60,000 nucleotides of DNA from Lineus longissimus (GCF_910592395.1 NC_088313.1:20478437-20538436); one strand, 5' to 3'; shown: positions 23,001-35,210, numbered from the stretch's first letter. Notes: a model not told the origin generated them from the letters alone. A program made the numbers and translations.

Positions 23001-24827
23001 GGATTTCAGCCACTATCTACGAAAACGTTGTACGGATATCGGGCCTCCGGAGCTACACACGTTTTGACAATTCATAGCATTATCCCAGGGGCATAAAGAA
23101 TAACATTGGAAAACTAGGTTTGGCGTAAAAAAGCCGTCTGCCGCTTCGACGGCACAACTGATTGTTTCTGTAAGCAGTAAATAGAGAATGTAAACTTGAG
23201 ACATATGGATCATCGGCAAATGTCAAAATCCACCAAATCGTGTTTTTTTGTTGTTTTTTTTTGTTGCCCTTCCACTTCATCTACAATGGTATTTGAGGTG
23301 AGGATGACTCTCTTCCTGTTGCTCTCCAGTGGGTTTTGAGTGAGGTACCCTTTCTGAGCCATTCCTCAGAGATGTCCTTCATAAACGTAAACACTGAGTG
23401 ACTGATATCTCATCGAAAGCGATTTCTTAAGAATCGTTTACCGTGTCATGTCCTGATTGGTTTCATTTCAGTTCTGCATGATGTCAATAAACACAAACAA
23501 CAAAAAACATATAAAGAGTTAGAACTTAAACCTGTTGTACAAGAGATGCCAGGGTTGGATCTTAGCCTCTTATTTCGCTTTTTCTTTTGCGAACCATTTG
23601 TCTTGATGAAATCAGAGAATTATCGAATCTTGTCCAACTAATTCGAATAAACAGCAAATTTAAAACATTATGGAAGTTAGGAAAAGCAGAGCGCAAACTC
23701 TTTTTTCCCGAATAAGCGAAACAGTCGTGACAAGCATGTTTGACCTACGGGCGAGTGTCAAGTAGACCATTAGCATTATATCGCGTTACTCGCCCACTAG
23801 CGGCAATATCAAATGCCATATAATCACCAGGTGTCCATATCAATATTTGCCAAATTTCCGGTGGTTATGGCTCGTAAGCAAAACACTGGCAACCTTATTG
23901 ATTTCTGGTCGGCAGTGTATGGCTAGCAAGGTGCTGGTTTACGGTGGTTGTTGGCAAGTCAGAGAGGATGACCAACTGTCCCATTGTGATCCTGTTGTTT
24001 AGTCAATTGTTGATGTGCGGTCACTACCGAGAGCAAGAGATCCTGGCCCCGGGAACATCGGTACCGAGTTTGTCAGCTTTCAAAGTAAATGACCGCCCCG
24101 AATGATTACAAGAGCAAATAAACAAATGCAAAAAAAACAAACCCATGCCTTACTTGCAACTGTCCAAGTGTCAAAAGCTAGCATCTTTTTAAGCGATCTA
24201 AATGTGTCATATTTTGACATTCTAAGCCCTAAAACATGCTCAGATTGACAAGCTGGCCGCAATATTTACTGACCAATAAAACGTATTGAAATAATGACTG
24301 CCGGGGCCAATCATAAGCCTTTCAATCTTTTCTCCGTATCACCTAATCTGCTGGTAATGTAAAAAGTGCGAAAAAGGCTCGTCATGTCCAGGATGGGATA
24401 TAATTCCGACAGTGATATCTATCCTGGCCGGAATCCTACGGCAGACTATCAAGATCTAATATGCTAGCTGCACGACCAGCACGAATGATGGATCAAATCG
24501 GGGAAGAAACAGCACACAGCGTAGAAAAAGAAGATTTTCCTGACCATTGGATAATGTGCCAATGTAAGAAGATAGGAAATTATGGTCGTCATAGCAGAAA
24601 GGGACGTTTTTGCCAAGATTGATGAAGAATTGCACGCGGGTTTTGTTTTTCACTCACACTGCAGCAAGAAACCTTTTTTAGGAATTGGCCAGAGATGATG
24701 CCAGAACCGAATTTGATGAACTTAAAACTGTCAGCCAGGATATCCAGATCGGATCAGTTTTTGTTTTGAAGAAATCCTCCCGCTAATTTCATCTTAGAAA
24801 CAGCGATTCATTACAAACAAAATATCG
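20050..24827. other. unassigned sequence, no gene seen
   Basis: Nearly 4.8 kb without a recognisable gene, mobile element or tandem array. A T-rich (G)TTT tract lies at about 23238-23265. The frames present are 60-78 codons and occur on both strands. Confidence 0.4.
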
Positions 24828-24945
24828 AGGTACTGAAATTTAATCTTTCTGCTTTGTTCACTGAAAGTATGGTTTTCATTGCAAAACATTTAGGTATTAA
24901 AATTTAATCCTTCTGCTATTTTCACTGAAAAGTTATGATTTAGTA
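24828..24945 (+). repeat. two-copy 64-bp tandem duplication, diverged
   Basis: aggtactgaaatttaatctt (24828) recurs as aggtattaaaatttaatcct (24892). Each is followed by tctgct, a ttcactgaaa word and a tatgattt/tatggttt word. The second copy is slightly shorter. Confidence 0.75.
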
Positions 24946-25956
24946 TGTGACAGCTAGTTTTGTACTTTTATTTAGAAATTTAGTTTCGTCAGCTTTATAT
25001 GAATTTTATTGGCCGTGCCAATTACCTATAACATTAAAAAGGTATTTTACAATAAAATGTGGAGACAACAAATTACAGGCATAAAACAAATTGACTCATT
25101 ATATCGTGACGTGTTCAACAAATTAAATGATGCGAAATTATGTTCACAAATTGCAACAGATTATTCCTGGGAATTATTGTCTTATTTGATTAAAAGAGAG
25201 AAAAGGCAAAACATCGTAATAAACGAAGTCAATTTCTTTTTATACTATTTTGTATTGAGTTTTCTGGCTCGGATGATAAGGCTATTTAGATGATGCGGTT
25301 TGAATTGAAGAGAATAGATGACGAATTCGGTTCGAAGGTAAGTGAAGGTAGGTTTAGTTTAAGCTGTATCGGTCAATAAATCCAGGATTTCTGTTTACAA
25401 GCATTAAGTTAAACAAATCGAAAAATAGCACAGATCAAAATTAGTCTAGTGAATTGGGGAATCGGAAGCAGCCATTGCAATTATCTAAGGAATGGGTTAG
25501 GATCGGATGATATGGCCAGTCTGGGCGAGTGGAGACTACATTTCGGCTAGCAGAAGAAAAAGACGACATATGTCGAATAATCGGTGGAACTTCTTATAGT
25601 CAGCTCATTACATAAGAAACAATGAATACCCCAATTGCTTGGAGAAAACAACCAATCCCAACATGAGACCCGATAAGAACTGATGTAAACTGTTAAAGAG
25701 CAACAAAAGAAACACTTGATGAGATTTCGTCCCAGCGCGCCCAACATGTCCAAGCGAATTATAACACCAACGGTTATCATGATTCATTTACAAGAAAAAC
25801 AAACTCACTACCCAACCTTTTTTTATTGCCGTAACTACTGCATTGTATAAACACTGTTCCATGTTCCACCTTTTTATAAACAAAATTCGTTCATCTAGAC
25901 TAAACAGGCCTCTTGATCACAAGCTAAAGAATCAATCGCGGTATCCAACTGAGTGA
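24946..25956. other. unassigned AT-rich sequence
   Basis: A 94-codon plus-strand frame (25009-25293) is lysine/isoleucine/asparagine-rich, as expected of AT-rich random sequence. No family recognised. Confidence 0.35.
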
Positions 25957-26508
25957 ACAACTGCCATTTTGAGCTAGGAGAACTATCGTCATCTTCTACT
26001 GTAAGAATCATCGATTTCAGCTGAAAGAATGATCGCCATTTTTAGCTTAAATAATCATCGCCATCTTTAGCTACTACACTGGTTGCCAGTTCGGAAACGG
26101 ATTGAGTTTAAATTGATGGTGTTCACATTCAAGGCTGTGAACGGCCTGGCGCGCGCCTCTCTACATCAACGAACTCATTTGCCCGTACACTACCACCCGA
26201 TCACTCCGTTCTGAGACACAGCATCTTCTCATTGAGCGTCCATTCAGGCTAGTAACATTTGGGGCAAGGGCATTCTCAGTGCATGCCCCTCGAATGTGGA
26301 ACGCGCTAGCTCATGACTTGAGGAAAGAAATTGACTCGAACACTTTCAAAAAGAACTTGAAAACTGTCCTATTCCAAGAACATTTTGGAGTGTGATGAGC
26401 GCTTTTGAACATTGTATGCAGTGGGAAAGGCGCTATATAAAAGTTAATTTCATATCATATCATATCATTAGCTAAAGGAAACATCGCCATTATCAGTTTA
26501 AAGGAGCA
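25957..26508 (+). repeat. degenerate 25-bp tandem repeat split by a LINE
   Basis: Units of about 25 bp follow the pattern (a)tcgccatttttagcttaaa..atca. Diverged copies are seen at roughly 25965, 25990, 26015, 26037 and 26060, and they resume after the retrotransposon at 26468 (ttagctaaaggaaacatcgc, then cattatcagtttaaaggagc). The repeat therefore predates the insertion, which landed inside one unit. Confidence 0.65.
26074..26467 (+). mobile_element. 5'-truncated L2/CR1-like LINE 3' end (decayed)
   Basis: This is the C-terminal tail of a non-LTR retrotransposon polyprotein plus its 3' UTR. The first frame reads LHWLPVRKRIEFKLMVFTFK near 26074-26133, the well-known LHWLPV motif after the reverse transcriptase domain in L2/CR1-type elements. 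After a frameshift at about 26138-26150 the next frame carries the conserved RAFSVHAPRMWNALAHDLRK region and ends at TGA (26393-26395). A GGCGCTATATAA-type 3' end and a (CATAT)n tail at about 26443-26467 follow, typical of these elements. The 7-bp word TTAGCTA occurs at 26067-26073 and 26468-26474 and is a plausible target-site duplication. Endonuclease and most of the RT are absent, so the copy cannot be active. Confidence 0.9.
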
Positions 26509-27000
26509 TCCACAGGAACTTAGTCTAGCTCAGAAAACACTTTACTTGAGAAGGAAATGATCAATGATGAGGTAAAGCAATGACTTGCTGCTGACATGCA
26601 AATCAGCAGCTAATCAAAGTTTATACATTCCGACAAAGTCACCAAGATGGAAACTGTAGACTAAAAGGATTGCAAAGCACTTTACCAATTACTGCAAAGG
26701 CGACAAATGTGAGGATAAACGAAAAGGGCGTTTCGCAATGCCTTTGATGCAAGCAACGGATTTAACTTAGTAATTTTTGTTAAGACGAAATCCCTTTCAT
26801 GAAAATGCTCTATAATTGGCACATCCAAATCTTAGCTTGCTGTTTGAAATCGCTTCGTCCATTTGCCATGTTTACAGCACGGATAAAAAGTCAGCGGTGA
26901 AAGTGTTTAACCTTCAATCAACCTCCGCTGTGAAAGTTTCTTTGCAACTTTATTCTAGTAGTTTTCCAGCGATATGCTGTAATTACGTGAGTGTGAAATG
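26509..27000. other. unassigned sequence, no gene seen
   Basis: No recognisable feature. One 61-codon plus-strand frame (26816-27001) has no motif. Confidence 0.4.
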
Positions 27001-27140
27001 AAGGTCACAGGCCGAACCGAAGAGTTATCGACATACGACCTATTCGGCACAGCCTTCCAGCACGGCTGTGGAAGGTCACCATACAGGCCGACCCGATCTT
27101 GCCGAAGAGCAATCACATACGACCTATTCGGCATAGCATT
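27001..27140 (+). repeat. diverged two-copy duplication, 71-84 bp offset
   Basis: aaggtcacaggccgaaccga (27001) recurs as aaggtcaccatacaggccga (27072). acatacgacctattcggca occurs at 27031 and 27115, followed by cagc/tagc. The offset grows from 71 to 84 because the second copy carries insertions. A short inverted pair, ccttcca / tggaagg, lies between (27053-27075). Translation of either strand gives a repeated peptide (NRSYV on the minus strand), which is a by-product. Confidence 0.75.
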
Positions 27141-30100
27141 TGCATGTTCTGAATTCGAACACTCCATCGACGAGCTACGACATTGCCTTCTCCTCGAAAG
27201 GAGCAATCCACAATGGTTATGCTGATGAGTGGCGAAGGTGACATTTGACAGCGTGATGTCTCCTAAGCACGTCCGGACTCCCTGAGGATGACGTCCACAG
27301 CTAAGATTAAGGAGGCATGAGGTAAATGGAAATCGTAGGCATAAAGGGTATAGTATGGGTGTTAATAAGCTCTCGTTTGATCTTTGAGCGGTTTGTTCCG
27401 CTGCTGTCTGGATCTGTGAGAGATCACCAGACTTTAAAGCCTTTAGATGACTCCAGGTTCATCAATTTTGCAACATGTGCGAGTGCAATGCAAGCAAAAC
27501 TGTCAGGCTGCGCCCGCAAAAGTTTTTAACACAGATTGAGATGAGGGGTGACATAATCGATGAAGAATGTATGAATAAGCAAGTAACAAGAAGTCGATTC
27601 GGAGTCTAACAAGTATAACAGTATTAAGATTAGACGACCGTCAGCAAGAGGAGGTAAATTTGTTTGAACCAGCTGCATGAATACCGAGAGCGAATAGCCG
27701 ATACAAATCGGATCGGAAAAATCTAAACCACATATTCCGGTACAGATTGTATTAGAGTCAGACTGAATCTAATATTCGCGATGTTAACAGTATTTGTCGT
27801 TGCTTTTCAAGTGGATGATTGGCGTTACCCGACATGTTTTGATGGCGAGAGGCAAGATCCGCAAACCCTACAAAGACTTCGAACGAAGTAACAGGTATAA
27901 AATGAATTGTATCGTTTTGCCTTTTTAGAATATCCGGGTAATAACGATAAAGAATGTACTCTAAGTCTTTGTATATTCATGACTGACTGAGAATCTGCGA
28001 AGTCCACTTATTCATGTCAAGAATGTGTATGCATATTTATGATCAATATCTATATTATCTACCGTCATCAAGCTGTCATCAGATTTGATTGATTGTATTG
28101 AAGAAACTCCTTAAGAGTTCCCAAGGGACCATGTACTCCTTTTGTCCAGGATGGGCACTCTATATGATCGCATCACATGGATGGATATACCTAGTGTTTT
28201 AATAGACAAAAGAGGACTTGAATTGATTGTTGCTTGGATGAGGAGAGTCCTGGGATTAAGAAGAAACAGACCGTATTTGCCAATATGCTTGAGCTAGTTC
28301 TCTTAAATTGCACGTATTGAGCGAAGGAGATAGTCTGATTAATGTCCTTCTCATTTTTTAGATGGCACTATTCTGACTGAACAGAGATTGCCAGGCATTG
28401 TTGTGAGAGACGGCAGTGTGACCGTCATCAGAAGGAATGGATAGAAGAAAGATTGGTACAGAATTGACCCGTGGCGATTTCCATGTTTCGCCCCGACATG
28501 GTCCGAATAGCAGAACCCGATCTGTCGTAGACTTCTTTCTCATAACAACCTCAGCAGCCGTATCACAGCCACTGGCAGCAACCTCAATCTCTATTGTCTA
28601 GCTCTGCCAGATTAGAACAGTAGGGAATGTCGCTGACAATACATAGTTGATAGGAAGCTATTACTTTCCTTTTTTATCCATTCTCTGGTATAATATAGTC
28701 GCCAGACAACCCTGTGGAACAAGATAATGTGGCATGAAGACCAGGACTTCAGCATGAGCAACCAAGCTTTCTGTGACATTCTTGAAATAGCAAGATCAAT
28801 AACTATCAGGATAAGCGAATGATTTCCATTATGCTACGATTAACTCAAATGTTTCAGGTAATCACGTCGGGAAGAGAAAGAAACCAGAGGTGTTTTTTTA
28901 CGAAGCAGGCGCGTGTCACCTATCGTGGCATTGTGTCAAGGTGATCTTGGACATGTCGCGATGGCTCATCATGGTGAGGGATGTATGTGAAAGATATGTG
29001 CATCGTCGGTAGTCGTGTCAACATGGCAGAGAGTGGTGTATAATGTAGTTCTCGTTATACTTGTTTGTCGTACCAGCATGAAACCACTTGACCGTCTCGG
29101 CCTTGAACACAAGTCAAAACGGCCTACCTCACCGTCTCAGTCGATGGCTTCAAGCAGCTCTGACCTTCTTAACCCCTGAGGTTGACCGCAGACTGGACTT
29201 CCTGCCTTCAGAACTTTCGAAGACAATGATCTCCCTTGCTCAGTGACCACTTATGGTACTATTAATGTCACCTTGACCATCTTCCTCCACCTCTGCAGAT
29301 ATTCCCCAATAGCACAAACTCTTGACAACAGGAATCCATTGTCGGAAAGATGATTCGATAATATCTATGAACTAACTACCTGCACTTATTCGTGACATTG
29401 AAAAATGAATTGATGAGAAATCGAACATAAGGTCCACGTTGACCGTGGTTTCAAATTTCCGCACTCAAGATTCGTTGACCATGTTCAATGGCCAATGTCA
29501 AGATATGAATGCACCGGCTGGACTTCTTACGATATCCACTCTACTGAATTGATTAATCGGCGGAAGGAAACAGTTAGCCTAATCATTGACTGGACATCCT
29601 CAGGGGGAGGGCACGGCAGCGGTAATTAGGGGCCGCAATTCTCATTGCGGACTAATTATCTTGATATACACAATGTGATTATTACAGCGGTCAGATCGAT
29701 GTTGTTATTTTGTCCCTGCATTATTTAGCGTCAGGTGGCATTGATAAGAATGGCATCGATGGTGCATTGACTAGTTAATCATCTTTTCACTCATTTAACT
29801 GTACAATTATGTACGGTATAACACCGAACATGTTTTTTACGATTCTTGAATTATCAATATCTAGGAATTCAGCTCTTATATCATCGAAACTTATGGTTCA
29901 TTTTGATCAGCTTTCATTGCTTTAGGCTGTTATTGACAAGAATGTTTGATATGATTTCAATGAATAGATGATATAGTGTAGATATCATAAAACGTAATGA
30001 GTACATGAGTACATGAAGTAGGCTGCCGTGCAAAGTCGAGTAGATGAAGTTTAGTTCCCTCGACGGGTAGATATTAAGAAGAAAGTATCTTCATGACCTA

Positions 30101-30355
30101 TTCGATAATTTCTGACCTATAATGGCCTAGGTTGGTTCGCCAATGCACCATAGCACTCCGAGTAATGTTTGGATATCGAGCAAAGGCTCTTGAAAATTTA
30201 CCATTAGTTCTAAATGGAAAAACTGGCAAAACTTTGAAATCGCATAGCATAATCTAATGGTATCGCAGAATATATGATTGATCCATAGGCGAGTCTTGTT
30301 ATTACTATATATTAATAGCTGAGAGGTTAAACCTCAAAACTAGACCACATCCAAC
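27141..30355. other. unassigned sequence, no gene seen
   Basis: About 3.2 kb with only scattered frames of up to 67 codons on either strand. No tandem array or mobile element recognised. A tiny repeat, gagtacatgagtacatga, lies near 30000. Confidence 0.4.
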
Positions 30356-30604
30356 ATGTCCCAATCACATACAAGTTATGATCAAAAGTTCAATTTTACC
30401 TTCATCACTCCAAACCCTTCCAAACGAATAAACAGCAACGGGAAACCACCGCCGAAACATACGGCCTTGTTAACAAATCTCTTGGCGGGCGCTGCGGAGA
30501 TTCTCACAGAGATCATGATGGTGTATGATGAATTCGCTCAGATAACCGTCAACGATACCGTAAGAGGAAGACAAATGGGGGGCTTAATTGCGATGTCTGT
30601 GTGA
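30356..30604 (+). CDS. candidate first coding exon or small ORF
   Basis: An 82-codon frame begins at an ATG with A at -3 (ccaacATGTCC) and reads MSQSHTSYDQKFNFTFITPN at the start. Residues about 36-55 (KHTALLTNLLAGAAEILTEI) form a plausible amphipathic or membrane-associated helix. At 30560 a GTAAGA follows codon 68 in phase 0, a good splice-donor match. The real coding part may therefore stop at 30559 and continue in an exon I could not locate. The family is unrecognised. A faint resemblance to the LAGGxxG helices of mitochondrial carriers is not supported by the PxD/ExxK signature. Confidence 0.22.
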   Translation: MSQSHTSYDQKFNFTFITPNPSKRINSNGKPPPKHTALLTNLLAGAAEILTEIMMVYDEFAQITVNDTVRGRQMGGLIAMSV

Positions 30605-31137
30605 GGTATTTCAACCACGTTGATATCGCCAACTCCTGATATCACCAAGTGAATCTGTCGTTATCGGCAGACGAAAGACCTCATGATCTGTGTATCTGAT
30701 AAGTCCCTTGACTTGAAATATTGTGTATCAGCTAAAACGACATCATTTGCTTTTTAATCAAATTCCTTTGCAACATCTACTCTTGGATCACTACCAATCC
30801 ATGCTCTCCTTGTGCCTTAATGAATGGTCATTTGTCGGTTGTAGATATCAATCAGAACAACACCTTGACTAAGGATCAAACTTCCAAGCTACCGGTAACC
30901 AAGCTCGATATAGCGTGTAAAATGAGAAGGACGCAAAAGCGAAAAGTTAGCCCCAGGAGTGGTACACTTTTTTGTATTCTTGGAATTACAAAATGTGTGT
31001 ATATACACCTGAAGCGTGTTGAGTTACTATTCCGAGAGAGGCATCATATTTCCAAATGACAGCAATGGGGGATCTCCCCCGAGACACATAGGCCTATAGA
31101 TCATCGTCTGTAGAATACTCAGGAAACCCTGGATGAA
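30605..31137. other. unassigned sequence with a 79-codon frame
   Basis: A plus-strand frame at 30820-31059 starts with ATG (MNGHLSVVDINQNN) and is open for 79 codons. No motif, and chance is likely. Nothing else seen. Confidence 0.35.
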
Positions 31138-31446
31138 ATGTTCAGAAAGCCCTGTAACCTTTTTCATTTCTTTGCCTCTACAATAAGTATATGCGATTGT
31201 TTAAGCAAACAATCGAAGAAGAGCAACATGCCCATCTCTTTCGCTCGTGTAGTCGAGCCCTGGGCAAAAATGGCGTCGTTTGACCTGGAACAAAACACCA
31301 ATGTACATAAGTCACATCGGCTGTATCAGCAGACTGCTGGCTGTATACATATTATTATAGAGCCGAAAATAAACAAACACAAAGGGCCGGAAAGAGGCAT
31401 ATACATGGGGAATACAAAAGGATTAATAGTTTCAGGAGTTATATAA
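31138..31446 (+). CDS. possible ORF, unknown product
   Basis: A 102-codon ATG frame (MFRKPCNLFHFFASTISICD at the N-terminus; a mildly hydrophobic start could mimic a signal peptide). The remainder is polar and lysine-rich without a recognised domain. Length is within chance expectation. A second unremarkable frame (31502-31741) follows downstream on the same strand. Confidence 0.12.
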   Translation: MFRKPCNLFHFFASTISICDCLSKQSKKSNMPISFARVVEPWAKMASFDLEQNTNVHKSHRLYQQTAGCIHIIIEPKINKHKGPERGIYMGNTKGLIVSGVI

Positions 31447-32883
31447 GACCGCTTGGGAAGAGGTTATTGGGCAAGGTGTCGTTTTCAAACAAAGAACTTC
31501 TTTGCATGAATTCCTGCCTTTTGTTTGCTTAAATCGCAACGTATACCAAAATCATTTGATCGCTTTGTCAATATCTGGGATTAGCAGTAATCTAACACTT
31601 CTAGAGGGCTTAGTAGTTAGGTTAAAACGCAATCCGAGCATTTTAATTGACGATTTGAATGCTGTTCGTTCCATTAAATGCCAAAACATAGCAATTTATG
31701 GCTTCTCAATTTCACTTGCCTTGGGACAAATAATTCTCTGAATTGGTATTTGTTCTAAAGAAAACATCACTCAATACATACCTGAATACTCCAAATCTAG
31801 ATCAAACTACCCTATTTATGTTTGCAAAGCAATTCCCATGAGATATTTACGTTAGGGCCTATTCAGATCTCTGTTTGTAGCTCAATGACATCAAACATTG
31901 GGAGATGAATTTGAAGCACTGCAAAAGTTAAATTTACTATTATTTTGCACTTGTTTTGTTAGAACTATAGGTCGACAGCTATTTGACTATTTTCTAGCTA
32001 CATCCTTACAATATAGCACGCTCTGCACTCATCTCCGAGGAGAATGAACAGAAAGCTTGAGTCTACCATTGCCAAACCAGCCTCAAACATAGCTGCAGGA
32101 AGAAGGCCTACGCTACTTGGAGAGTAAACTTTCGCACAGTATTGTATCAAGTCAGCGATCTCCTTCTCCCCCTTGTTTCCATTAACCGATAGTTAAGGGT
32201 CGTATAGCAAACAATCTGGGCTCTCAAGACATGTGCTAACAACACTCTGAAACCAATACACCGACTCGAAGACATTTGACGTAATTGTTCACTCTTAAAG
32301 TGCCTTTTCACTGATTGCTGCTGAACTTCAAAGATCATGAAAAATACCCATCGTCACCCTCAAGAAGAATACGCCAAGAAAACAGTTGCAAATTCTGCCG
32401 GGAAGCAATACTCTTAACTGCGGAAAGTTCAAGAAGTTTTTTTCAATGACTATCGATGCAGGTGAAGGCAAAACTGAGCTTAGAACACGCTCACGATGCA
32501 TTAAAGCCACCAGGCAGTATTCGCATTTTAGCTAAGCAGTTTGAGTGCAGAAATAAATGACGGATGAAACGGACCATAAGCTGCTTATAAAATGTCACTT
32601 ATAATCAATATTTTCGTTTAAGACAGATTTTGTGCGGTTTCAATTCAAAAGCGATATAGTTCCTAAACCAAGCGATTGTGGATTTAATGCATTAGTCTGC
32701 ACTGGTGGTTTCTCGGCATTGGGTTTTGAAGGAAATGTAATGTACGTCTTTTTGTGTGTCGTTCAGATTTCATCCGAAAACCGCGTTTGAGATGACAGTG
32801 TATCATTTTCTTTATCCAGATGCTGCGTTTGAGTATAATAGTGCATCATTTTTTAATCAAATCCTAGAAGTCATCAAAAGAAG
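31447..32883. other. unassigned sequence, no gene seen
   Basis: No recognisable gene or repeat. Frames of 60-79 codons occur on both strands. Confidence 0.4.
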
Positions 32884-33084
32884 ATGAAAACATTCTGCGA
32901 AGATGTTTTTGAAAACGATGTTGCAGGCGCGTTTGGCATACACTACTCAATTGTCCTTCGGAAACATTTCATAGATTCAAATGATGCTCTTTTATCTGAA
33001 GAGAATTACCACGATCTTATTTCGCCTCGGGTAATGCCTGAAATAATGAATGCAACAGGGTTGTTTATATTCATAGGTAGTTAG
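32884..33084 (+). CDS. possible ORF, unknown product
   Basis: A 66-codon ATG frame (MKTFCEDVFENDVAGAFGIH) with an acidic N-terminus and no identified domain. The stop codon (33082-33084) overlaps the stop of the converging minus-strand frame. Upstream, 'ttttttaatcaaatcctag' at about 32849-32867 could be a splice acceptor, so a last exon is possible. Confidence 0.13.
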   Translation: MKTFCEDVFENDVAGAFGIHYSIVLRKHFIDSNDALLSEENYHDLISPRVMPEIMNATGLFIFIGS

Positions 33085-33398
33085 GCGAACATATCAACTA
33101 TCGTCCCTTTTTGTTTGACCATCTCCTCTAATTTAGCCAGGGGGAACCAGAGTTGTTCAAACGTACTTGCATGACAAATAACGCCAACATCATAAACAAA
33201 ATGAAATTGTGGCCAATGTTTATCCATAACCAATGCACAGCCACGGGAGATCCTTGATATATCAGCATCTTGTATACCATTAAAAATATGACTGCTGTGT
33301 GTAAATAGCGTTTTGGTGACAATGGCTATACCGCCAACAGCTTCAGCGAAAGTGACTCGAAAGCCATGGAGGTGCCTCGTAACCTTGAGCGAGAGCAA
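33081..33398 (-). CDS. possible ORF or decayed gene segment
   Basis: A 105-codon stop-free frame without an early ATG. It contains GFRVTFAEAVGGIAIVTKTL and, near the end, FEQLWFPLAKLEEMVKQKGT. A second minus-strand frame (33343-33552, ATG start, MAMNSLGNYKGTVSYQYCQ) overlaps it by about 55 bases in another register. This is what a single frameshifted gene would look like. The plus strand of the same patch (33313-33555) is open too, so local scarcity of stops is the competing explanation. No family recognised. Confidence 0.15.
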   Translation of the reverse strand: MLSLKVTRHLHGFRVTFAEAVGGIAIVTKTLFTHSSHIFNGIQDADISRISRGCALVMDKHWPQFHFVYDVGVICHASTFEQLWFPLAKLEEMVKQKGTIVDMFA

Positions 33399-35210
33399 AT
33401 GTATTCAAGGTGTTCTTGTGACAACACGACTTCTCCTGAAACAACAGTGCGACGGACGTGTTGATGATTACCAAGGAACTAATTCTGTCTCGATGCTGGC
33501 AATACTGATAAGAAACCGTCCCTTTGTAGTTCCCGAGCGAGTTCATTGCCATTAGAAGATTACATTAAGATATTCTCTGTTTTCTTTATCATGCTATTTT
33601 GTATAGTCGGTTTATATATGAACCTAATTGATTCACAAAGTGATTAAGTATATACCGTTGGCTTTCATCATTTTAGTGCATGGAATATCGGAACTGAAAA
33701 TCAGCATGCAAATAATAAGTACTAACCATTACCGTATTATCATTTTCCTTAAGGTTCTTGGAACCGGGATGCCAAAAAAAGTAATGAAGCATCTCGTCAA
33801 ATAAAAAACATAGGGAACCTTGAAAACTAAATATCGCATGCACGAGGGATACCTTCTATTATCGCGACCGAATGAATAAATCATAAACAACTGCAAAGTG
33901 ACAATATCTAATCAATAGATTTGAATAAAGTGGACCATCGTAACTTAACTCGTCACTGATTTATGACGAATTAGCTTGGGATTTTAGGCTATCAATTACA
34001 CTGGGCGACTGACCTACCATATTATGATATGATAGTAATATCTATTACCGTCTGGGCCTAATTCCGGTTCTGAAAGTAGCAGGAGCGTAGCTAATTTACG
34101 AGGCGCACTGTGATAAGGATGTGTGATTTGCAGCATATACGTCTCAATATTTCAATAAATCAGGACATTTAGGAGAGAGTTCAATGGCCATTAGCTATCG
34201 CGATCTCAAAAAGCTCTTCGTGATGTGTTTCCTGGGTTCCGAGGTTTCCTCCTTCTTTACACAAACCGCTAAATATCGTTTGTCGAGCTATCAATATCCT
34301 AGTCGATGCTCAACTCGCAAATTAATGTTTTTTATCAAGAGCTTCCACCGATATGATCTGGTTTCCTCAGATTGCCATGAAGCTTCGTGAATCTGCTTCC
34401 CCTGTAGTAAGTACAGTCAAAGAAAATAAACAATCGCATGCTCTCCCCATGGTGCGTTGCGATCTTTCCCGAGGATATGAAGACTGTATAATCAATGGAT
34501 TTTTTAACTCATATCATCTTTTTCCTTCTCAAAGACAGAGTTTCATCGGAGTCTGATAAGAGGATCTGAAGGAATAACAACTGCGATGCTACTTAAAGTG
34601 ATCTCTTCGCATTGAAATGAAACACTGGGCTGTGTGAAGATGCGCTTTATTGTACCAAAGACAGAAAAACACTGTTTGTTTTGAGCTCTCACCAATATCT
34701 TATCGATTCGTCTACCATACAAGACCAAACATCATGCTCTACAAATTTATATCACAGGCAGAACATCACGAACAAGTTAACCTTTATGGAGTGCAACCTC
34801 TTCCAAGGTCTAATTTGCCATCTTAATTGGCAATTCTGTCGGAGTGGATGATTGCCACTGTATTTGGTTTAGCATCCGACGACTTGGATTTGCTAAGCTA
34901 ATTAGAGAGGATTTCTCTGTCTGGGTGCAGAGGGTATAGTAGAGAGGGTGCAGCAGTGACAAAGGTTGTTTTATGGTCAAACGTATGTGTAATGAAATAA
35001 TATCAGGTTTGATGAGCGATACCAAGTATAGATTCTTTAATCTTTACTTCGTGATAGTGGTGGATCACAGAACTGTGTGTAGGATGACGCTAGAATGTAG
35101 GCAAAACTAAACTCCCAAAGCAATCGGTTAGAGTACGCCCAGTCATCCTGCAGCACAGAGTAGAATCGACGTCCCTTTAAGCACACCACTAACCGGCAGC
35201 TTACTAGCTG
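33399..35210. other. unassigned sequence, no gene seen
   Basis: Apart from the overlapping frames at 33313-33555 described with the neighbouring entry, nothing is recognised. Frames are at most 71 codons. Confidence 0.4.

Noticed and set aside
23080-23280. FADD motif resembling a reverse-transcriptase active site on the minus strand
   Set aside because: The residues after FADD (PYVSSL) do not fit an RT strand, and no other RT motif is present in frame nearby.
30356-30559. Mitochondrial carrier (SLC25) N-terminus
   Set aside because: Only a loose LAG-helix resemblance. The PxD/ExxK signature is missing.
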